The notes under the pieces were generated by a model. The model saw only the letters and a program-made list of their open reading frames with translations, did no database searches and was not told where the DNA came from. Of a stretch of DNA of 64,000 bases, positions 58,036 through 64,000 are shown piece by piece. The position numbers were made by a program, and so were the translations under genes. Origin of the DNA: Paracoccaceae bacterium (GTDB lineage Bacteria > Pseudomonadota > Alphaproteobacteria > Rhodobacterales > Rhodobacteraceae); the NCBI GenBank assembly GCA_027492585.1, contig JAPUEK010000024.1, forward strand, positions 1 through 64,000, read 5' to 3'. Each line of letters opens with the position of its first letter. Within the stretch, counting starts at the first letter, position 1.

Positions 58036-58779
58036 ATGTCGATTGTTCTGATGCTGGGCTCCGGCCCGCAGGTCCTGGCGGCGCGGGATTGGCCACGGGC
58101 CGCCTTCGACCGGATTCTGGCGATCAACAATGCCCATCGGGTGCGGCCCGACTGGGATCTGATGATCCACCCCTGGGATTTCCCGGCCGAAGCCCTGCCC
58201 GAGCCCCGGCCCGGTCAGGCGCTGATCACCGAAGCGGCGTTCGTTCCGGCCCAGAACGCGCTCGGCGGCTTCGTCTATGCCGGGGCGACCATGGCCTTCA
58301 CCGCCGCCTACTGGGCGCTGCACGCGCTGCGCCCCAAGGTGATCGCCGCCTTCGGCTGCGACATGCATTACCCGCAAACCGGCCCCACCCATTTCTACGG
58401 CAAGGGCAGCCCCGACCCCCTGCGTCCCGACCTCACCCTGCATTCGCTGGAGGCGAAGGCCGCGCGGCTGGAGATCCTCGCCGCGGAGCAGGGCTGCGCC
58501 ATGGTCAATCTGTCGGACGGCCCCTCGCGGCTGGTCTTTCCGCGCGCCGGGCTGGCGGATCTGCAAGCCGCCCTGCCCCGCCGCTTCGCCGCGGATGCCG
58601 TCGCGGCCGCCAGGGCGCGCGAGGCGGAACTGGATTACGTCACGCCCTCCGGCCGCTATTGGGAGGAGCTGCACCGCTTCGACCCCGTCGCCCTCCGCGA
58701 TCTCGATGCGCTCTGGCTTGCCGCCCATGCCAGCGGGAGCCGGTCGGGGGACTTGCCCGCCGCCCCGGCTTCCGCCTAG
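58036..58779 (+). CDS. protein of unknown function with Rossmann-like opening
   Basis: 248 aa, no signal peptide or membrane span. It starts MSIVLMLGSGPQVLAARDWP, then ILAINNAHRVRPDWDLMIHP, IAAFGCDMHYPQTGPTHFYG and ends in an Ala/Ser tail. The layout recalls nucleotide-sugar-binding folds of MAF or sialyltransferase-like proteins, but I cannot name a family. The ATG at 58036 follows GGGAGG; a longer open frame runs back into the Fe-S gene region. xth begins 27 bases after it, so they may share an mRNA. Confidence 0.78.
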   Translation: MSIVLMLGSGPQVLAARDWPRAAFDRILAINNAHRVRPDWDLMIHPWDFPAEALPEPRPGQALITEAAFVPAQNALGGFVYAGATMAFTAAYWALHALRPKVIAAFGCDMHYPQTGPTHFYGKGSPDPLRPDLTLHSLEAKAARLEILAAEQGCAMVNLSDGPSRLVFPRAGLADLQAALPRRFAADAVAAARAREAELDYVTPSGRYWEELHRFDPVALRDLDALWLAAHASGSRSGDLPAAPASA

Positions 58780-58806
58780 ATGGCGGAAGACGCAGGGAGC
58801 CCGCCC

Positions 58807-59586
58807 ATGAAGATCGCCACCTTCAACATCAACGGCATCAAGGCCCGGATCGAGGCCCTGCCCGCCTGGCTCCGTCAGGCGGAGCCGGATGTGGTCTGCC
58901 TTCAGGAAATCAAATCGGTGGACGGGAATTTTCCGAGGGAAGTCTTCGAGGACATGGGCTACCGCGTCGAAACCCATGGCCAGAAAAGCTTCAACGGCGT
59001 GGCGATCCTGTCGAGGCTGCCGCTGGAAGACGTGCGCCGCGGCCTGCCCGGCGACGAGGCCGATGAGCACGCCCGCTGGATCGAGGCCACGGTGATCGGC
59101 AAGACGGCGGTGCGGGTCTGCGGGCTCTACCTGCCGAACGGCAACCCTGCGCCGGGGCCGAAATACGACTACAAGCTCGCCTGGATGGCGCGGATGCTCG
59201 CCCATGCACGCACACTGATGCAGAGCGAGGAACCGCTGGTCTTCTGCGGCGATTACAACGTCATCCCGCAGGCCGAGGATGCGGCGAAACCCGAAGCCTG
59301 GGTGACCGATGCCCTCGCCCTGCCCGAAAGCCGCGCCGCCTTCCGCCGCCTGCTGGCGCTCGGCCTGACCGATGCCTTCCGCGCCCGCAACCAGGCGCCG
59401 GGACACTATTCCTTCTGGGATTTCCAGGCCGGCGCCTGGGAGCGCAACAACGGCATCCGCATCGACCACCTGCTGCTGTCGCCGCAGGCCGCCGACCTTC
59501 TGGAGGACAGCCAGATCGACAAGGCCGTGCGCGGCGGCGACAAGCCCTCCGATCACGTCCCGGTCTGGATCCGGCTCGCCGCCTGA
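58807..59586 (+). CDS. xth: exodeoxyribonuclease III
   Basis: 259 aa. Endonuclease/exonuclease/phosphatase fold with MKIATFNINGIKARI, LQEIKSVDG, the metal/catalytic YLPNGNP and GDYNVIP blocks, and C-terminal SDHVPVWI. It cuts at abasic sites and degrades 3' ends in base-excision repair. The start matches the family; an upstream ATG adds nine residues. It ends at a strong inverted repeat. Confidence 0.96.
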   Translation: MKIATFNINGIKARIEALPAWLRQAEPDVVCLQEIKSVDGNFPREVFEDMGYRVETHGQKSFNGVAILSRLPLEDVRRGLPGDEADEHARWIEATVIGKTAVRVCGLYLPNGNPAPGPKYDYKLAWMARMLAHARTLMQSEEPLVFCGDYNVIPQAEDAAKPEAWVTDALALPESRAAFRRLLALGLTDAFRARNQAPGHYSFWDFQAGAWERNNGIRIDHLLLSPQAADLLEDSQIDKAVRGGDKPSDHVPVWIRLAA

Positions 59587-59605
59587 TCTGCCTTTCTTCT
59601 CTTCT

Positions 59606-59665
59606 CAAATATCCCCGCCGGAGGCATCCCCGGCTGGCCAGAGGAGCCTCCGGCGGGGATATTTG
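59606..59665. terminator. bidirectional inverted repeat between xth and nnr
   Basis: Two perfect 20-bp arms (59606-59625 and 59646-59665), each with AAATATCCCC at the outer end, around a 20-nt loop. It lies between converging genes and is the most perfect member of the AAATATCC family here. Confidence 0.85.
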
Positions 59666-59678
59666 GAGCAAGATGAAA

Positions 59679-61415
59679 TCAAAGACCGAGGGCGCGGAAG
59701 ACCTTGGGGAGTTCTTCGGGCAGGTCCTCGGCGATAAGGCCGGGGCCGAAGCTGCGGGCGGCCTCCACATGCAGCCAGGCGCCGGCACAGGCGGCGTCGA
59801 AGGGGGAGAAGCCGCGCGCCACAAGGCCGGTGATCAGCCCCGCCAGCACATCGCCGGAGCCGGCCGTGGCCAGCCAGGGCGCGGCGCGATCGTAGGCGGC
59901 GGCATGGACGGCGCAGCGGCCCGAAGGATGCGTGATCACCGTATCGGGACCTTTGAACAGCACCACGCAGCCGGCGCGGGCCGCGGCTTCGCGCGTCGCA
60001 TCGACCTTGGAAAAGGCCGGGCCGGTGGTGGCGGGCGCCGCCAGTCTTTCGGCGATGTCGGGGAAGAGGCGGGCGAATTCTCCGGCATGGGGGGTGAGGA
60101 TGCAGCCCTCGTGCAGGGCGGAGAACAGCTCCGCCTGCCCCGCAAGGAGTGTCAGCGCATCGGCATCGAGGACGAGCGGCAGAGACGCCGCCGCCCGCTC
60201 CTGCATGGATTGACGGACGGCTTCCGGCAGATGCGCCAGATGCGGCGACACCTCTCCAAGTCGGCGGGTCTTCAGCGCCTCGGCCAGAAGGTCCTGCTGG
60301 CGCGGCCCGGTTCCGAAACCCGGCCCGAGGCAGAGTGCCTTGATCCGCCGGTCCGCCAGCACTTCGGCCAGCCCCGCAGCATCGGTCACCGGGCGCAGCA
60401 TCACCGCAGTAAGTTGCGCCGCATTTTCGGCCAGAGCCTCGGGCGGGCAGCCGAGCGTCACGAGCCCCGCCCCCACCCGCAGCGCGGCACGGGCCGCAAG
60501 GCGCGCAGCCCCGCCATGCCCGGCGCCGCCCGACAGCAGAAGCGCATGGCCGAAGGTGAATTTATGGGTGTCCTTCGCCGCGACCCAGCGGGTCTTGCCC
60601 AGCATCTGCGCGGGGAACGCCCCCGGATGGAGCCAGCTTACGGTATCCCCGGCAGGCGCTGCCGTCACAAGACCCAGATGCACCGGGCGATAGGCCCCGG
60701 ACCAATGGTCGCCGCTTTGCCGGGGTTTCTCCAACCGTTGCCAGGGATCGAGACCGATATCGGCCACAACAACCTTGCCACACAGTTCCGGCCCCTCGGC
60801 CAGCACATGCCCGGCCTTCAGCGCCTGAAAGGTCACGGTCAGCCGCGCCTGCGGCAGAAACGGTCCCACCAGCAGGCTGCGGCCGCTGTCGAGGCACAGG
60901 CAGGAGGGCGCATCGACCGCCACGAGGCGGGGGGAGTAATACCCGTTGTCGCCCCCCCGCCCGCCGATATGGGCGAGGATCTCGGCGATCTCCCCCTCCG
61001 GCGGGCGCGAAAGGCCGGTGCCGAAGATCGCATCGACGTAAAGATCATTCGGCGGGCCGCTCCGCAGGGCGTCTTCCGTCAGCCGCTCAACCCCGCCAAG
61101 CGCCCGCCAGCGGCGGGCGTTTTCGGCGGCATCTTGCGGCATCGCCTCGGGTGCGGCGGCGGCCAGCACCCGCACCTCCCAGCCCCGTTCCCGCAACAGT
61201 CGCGCCACCACGAAGCCGTCACCGCCGTTGTTGCCCGGCCCGCAAAGGACCACCGCCCGGTGCGCGCCTGTGGCCAGTTCCGGCCATTCCGCCAGCACCG
61301 CCGCGACCACCCCCGCCCCGGCGCGTTCCATCAGCTCCAGCCCGGTAACGGCACCGCTTTCGATGGCCGCCTGCTCGGTGGCACGCATCCGGGCGGCGGT
61401 CAGCAACTCCGTCAT
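59679..61415 (-). CDS. nnr: bifunctional NAD(P)H-hydrate epimerase/dehydratase
   Basis: 578 aa. The N-terminal YjeF_N epimerase (about 1-215, CGPGNNGGDGFVVARLL) is fused to a C-terminal ADP-dependent dehydratase (about 225-570, ending in ATAGSGDVLAGLITGLVARG, with LTPHAGEFARLF). It repairs damaged NAD(P)H. MTELLTAARMRA is taken as the start; an ATG 18 bases upstream is possible. Divergent from glnB. Confidence 0.95.
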   Translation of the reverse strand: MTELLTAARMRATEQAAIESGAVTGLELMERAGAGVVAAVLAEWPELATGAHRAVVLCGPGNNGGDGFVVARLLRERGWEVRVLAAAAPEAMPQDAAENARRWRALGGVERLTEDALRSGPPNDLYVDAIFGTGLSRPPEGEIAEILAHIGGRGGDNGYYSPRLVAVDAPSCLCLDSGRSLLVGPFLPQARLTVTFQALKAGHVLAEGPELCGKVVVADIGLDPWQRLEKPRQSGDHWSGAYRPVHLGLVTAAPAGDTVSWLHPGAFPAQMLGKTRWVAAKDTHKFTFGHALLLSGGAGHGGAARLAARAALRVGAGLVTLGCPPEALAENAAQLTAVMLRPVTDAAGLAEVLADRRIKALCLGPGFGTGPRQQDLLAEALKTRRLGEVSPHLAHLPEAVRQSMQERAAASLPLVLDADALTLLAGQAELFSALHEGCILTPHAGEFARLFPDIAERLAAPATTGPAFSKVDATREAAARAGCVVLFKGPDTVITHPSGRCAVHAAAYDRAAPWLATAGSGDVLAGLITGLVARGFSPFDAACAGAWLHVEAARSFGPGLIAEDLPEELPKVFRALGL

Positions 61416-61417
61416 GA

Positions 61418-61918
<501 letters not shown>

Positions 61919-61965
61919 ATAACCGGGCCGCGAGGCCCAGAACGAAACCCAACCCGAAAGGCAGC

Positions 61966-63378
61966 ATGATGAGCGCGATTGCGAAGGCTCTGAAACTGAT
62001 CAAGGACGAGGAAATCGAATATGTCGATATTCGTTTCACCGATCCGAAAGGCAAACTCCAGCATGTGACGCTGGTTTCCGATCTCGTGGACGAAGACTTC
62101 TTCGAGGAAGGCTTCATGTTCGACGGCTCGTCGATCGCCGGCTGGAAATCCATCGACCAGTCCGACATGAAGCTGATGCCGGATGCCTCCTCGGTCTATC
62201 TGGACCCGTTCTACGCCGAAAAGACGCTTTGCGTGCATTGCAACGTGGTCGAGCCGGACACCGGCGAAGCCTATGACCGCTGCCCGCGCCAGACCGCGCT
62301 GAAGGCCGAAGCCTATCTCAAATCCTCCGGCATCGGCGACAGCGGCTACTTCGGGCCGGAAGCCGAATTCTTCATCTTCGACGACGTGCGCTATTCCGTG
62401 ACGCCCGCCAAAGTGTCCTACCAGATCGACGCGGAAGCCGCGGCCTGGAACACCGACGCGGCGACCGAGGGCGGCAACTACGGCCACCGGGCCGGCCACA
62501 AGGGCGGCTACTTCCCGGTCAACCCGATCGACGAAGCCCAGGACCTGCGCGGCGAGATGCTCTCGACCATGAAGCGCATCGGCATCAAGGTGGACAAGCA
62601 CCACCACGAGGTTGCCACCTGCCAGCACGAACTCGGGATGATCTTCGGCGGCCTCGTGCAGCAAGCCGACAACATCCAGAAGTACAAATACGTCATCCAC
62701 AACGTCGCCCACGCCTACGGCAAGACCGTGACCTTCATGCCGAAGCCCATGAAGGGCGACAACGGCTCGGGGATGCACGTCAACATGTCGATCTGGAAGG
62801 ACGGCAAGCCGCTCTTCGCCGGCGACAAATATGCGGACCTGTCGCAGGAGGCGCTCTACTTCATCGGCGGCATCCTGAAGCACGCCAAGGCGCTGAACGC
62901 CCTGACCAACCCCTCGACCAACAGCTACAAGCGCCTGATCCCCGGCTTCGAAGCCCCGGTTCTGCGCGCGTTTTCGGCCCGCAACCGCTCCGGCTGCGTG
63001 CGGATTCCGTGGACGGAAAGCCCGAAAGCCAAACGTGTGGAAGCCCGCTTCCCCGATCCCTCGGCCAACCCCTATCTGGCCTTCGCCGCCCTGCTGATGG
63101 CCGGTCTCGACGGGATCAAGAACAAGATTGATCCGGGTCCGGCGTCGGACAAGGACCTCTACGATCTGCCGCCGGAAGAACTGGCGGAAATCCCGACCGT
63201 CTGCGGCAGCTTGCGCGAGGCGCTTGAGGAGCTGGAGAAGGACATGGACTTCCTGCTGGCCGGTGGCGTGTTCACCAAGGACCAGCTGGAAAGCTACATG
63301 GCGCTGAAATGGGAAGAGGTTTATGCCTATGAGCATACGCCCCACCCGATCGAGTACCAGATGTATTACTCCTGCTGA
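61966..63378 (+). CDS. glnA: type I glutamine synthetase
   Basis: 470 aa. GSI-beta type with [33 protein letters not shown] and the adenylylation site Tyr399 in [10 protein letters not shown], so it is covalently controlled. It makes glutamine from glutamate and ammonia. The ATG at 61966 has GAAAGG upstream; the second Met at 61969 is equally possible. A terminator follows at 63400. Confidence 0.97.
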   Translation: MMSAIAKALKLIKDEEIEYVDIRFTDPKGKLQHVTLVSDLVDEDFFEEGFMFDGSSIAGWKSIDQSDMKLMPDASSVYLDPFYAEKTLCVHCNVVEPDTGEAYDRCPRQTALKAEAYLKSSGIGDSGYFGPEAEFFIFDDVRYSVTPAKVSYQIDAEAAAWNTDAATEGGNYGHRAGHKGGYFPVNPIDEAQDLRGEMLSTMKRIGIKVDKHHHEVATCQHELGMIFGGLVQQADNIQKYKYVIHNVAHAYGKTVTFMPKPMKGDNGSGMHVNMSIWKDGKPLFAGDKYADLSQEALYFIGGILKHAKALNALTNPSTNSYKRLIPGFEAPVLRAFSARNRSGCVRIPWTESPKAKRVEARFPDPSANPYLAFAALLMAGLDGIKNKIDPGPASDKDLYDLPPEELAEIPTVCGSLREALEELEKDMDFLLAGGVFTKDQLESYMALKWEEVYAYEHTPHPIEYQMYYSC

Positions 63379-63399
63379 TCGGCAGGCGTGATCAGGAAA

Positions 63400-63421
63400 G
63401 GCCGCCTCCGGGCGGCCTTTT
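63400..63421 (+). terminator. rho-independent terminator of glnBA
   Basis: Perfect 7-bp stem GGCCGCC / GGCGGCC with a TCCG tetraloop and TTTT, 22 bp after the stop. Confidence 0.9.
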
Positions 63422-63608
63422 CGTTTCCGGAGGAGGAAAAGCGGCGGCTGGCGGCAGCGACAGGCCTGCGAACGCGGCGCGCCGGGCCGAGGCCGCGCAG
63501 CCCCCTCCGATCGCCCCCTTCGCGCCATCTTCCTGCCCTGTCCCGGCCCGGTTCTTCCGGCAGGCTGGTCCGGTTCCGATCCGATATTTCCCGACCGATG
63601 GTGTTGCC

Positions 63609-64000
63609 ATGGCCCCGCCCTCCCCGCCTGAGCGGAAGACATCCGCCCGTCCGTCCCAGCCGGTGATCTGGGCGGAGGGGCGTCAGCAACCGCCGTTCGA
63701 TCTGCGCGCCTTCGGGCGGGTGAGCCTGCTGCTTGCGCGGCAGGGGGCCGGGCCGGTGCTGGACAGCGCCGCGCGGCACGTTGCAGCCGGCTCGGCGGCG
63801 GTCGCCGCGGGGCGTGGCCGCATCCCGGAGGCACGTCTGGGCCGCAGCGGGCGCTACCTGCCCTCCCATCAGCGGGTCGCGGCCGGCCTCGGCCATCTCG
63901 CGGGCGTGATCCGCGGGGCGAGCGACATGGTGCTGCCGCCGCCAGCCCCGGTCGAGCCCCTCGCCCATCCCGATCTTCTGAGCCTCGCACCCAAGACCCA
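63609..64000 (+). CDS. unidentified protein, 3' end outside window
   Basis: About 130 residues of an open frame that runs off the right edge, with strongly G/C-ending codons like its neighbours. It starts MAPPSPPERKTSARPSQPVI and contains FDLRAFGRVSLLLARQGAG and VIRGASDMVLPPP. I recognise no family. No clear ribosome site is seen; the start is uncertain, and the ORF could begin elsewhere. Confidence 0.5.
   Translation, partial: MAPPSPPERKTSARPSQPVIWAEGRQQPPFDLRAFGRVSLLLARQGAGPVLDSAARHVAAGSAAVAAGRGRIPEARLGRSGRYLPSHQRVAAGLGHLAGVIRGASDMVLPPPAPVEPLAHPDLLSLAPKT

Overview
The window is high-GC DNA with strongly GC-ending codons, dense short operons and small overlaps. It looks chromosomal and comes from an alphaproteobacterium, most likely of the family Rhodobacteraceae. 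The main reasons are a stand-alone holin/endolysin pair of the gene-transfer-agent type beside ccmE, a PfkB-DUF2090 IolC fusion, LacI-type palindromes of the Rhodobacter CceR kind near two gap genes, DUF1127 and PAS_5 proteins, three Hint-domain RTX proteins, and short 'AAATATCC' repeats at gene 3' ends. No genus can be fixed from the sequence alone.

Layout. 1-5.2 kb: inositol catabolism (iolR, iolC, iolD, iolB, all minus; iolB is cut by the window edge) with two GGAA-N6-TTCC operators. 6-12 kb: holin and endolysin, ccmE, argC, a DUF1684 gene, murI and an acyltransferase (all minus). 11.9-13.9 kb: a LysR regulator, a probable 80-nt sRNA with its own promoter and terminator, and a small secreted protein. 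14-17.7 kb: purL, a GNAT gene, bolA, a 65-aa protein and grxD. 18-22.5 kb: mliC, zapA and a coiled-coil gene (minus), tkt (plus), DUF808 (minus). 22.5-25.4 kb: two GAPDH genes flanking a 47-aa membrane peptide, then a DUF1127 gene, with four LacI-type palindromes. 25.4-29.7 kb: gamma carbonic anhydrase, gmk, yicC, a PAS_5 protein and class II DAHP synthase. 29.8-41.4 kb: a GlxA-type regulator, a five-gene branched-chain amino-acid-type ABC transporter, a GT39 membrane glycosyltransferase, a DMGDH/sarcosine-type FAD-GcvT dehydrogenase and a MobA-like nucleotidyltransferase. 41.4-52.9 kb: three adjacent giant RTX-Hint proteins on the minus strand. 53.7 kb: tRNA-Leu(CAA). 54-61.4 kb: ypfJ-type protease, yqaA-like, dsbB, dgt, an A-type Fe-S carrier, an unknown gene, xth and nnr. 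61.6-64 kb: glnB-glnA and the start of an unidentified gene.

How the genes work together. Most of the window is housekeeping: nucleotide, amino-acid and central carbon metabolism, redox and cell division. The more distinctive parts are regulatory and extracellular. Two probable regulons can be read from operators: IolR over iol, and a CceR-like LacI regulator over both gap genes and the DUF1127 gene. The GlxA regulator, ABC transporter and FAD-GcvT dehydrogenase suggest uptake and demethylation of a methylated amine or betaine-type compound, although the substrate is not readable. The RTX-Hint trio carries three different N-terminal adhesive modules on one shared C-terminal Hint unit, and no type I secretion genes lie in the window.
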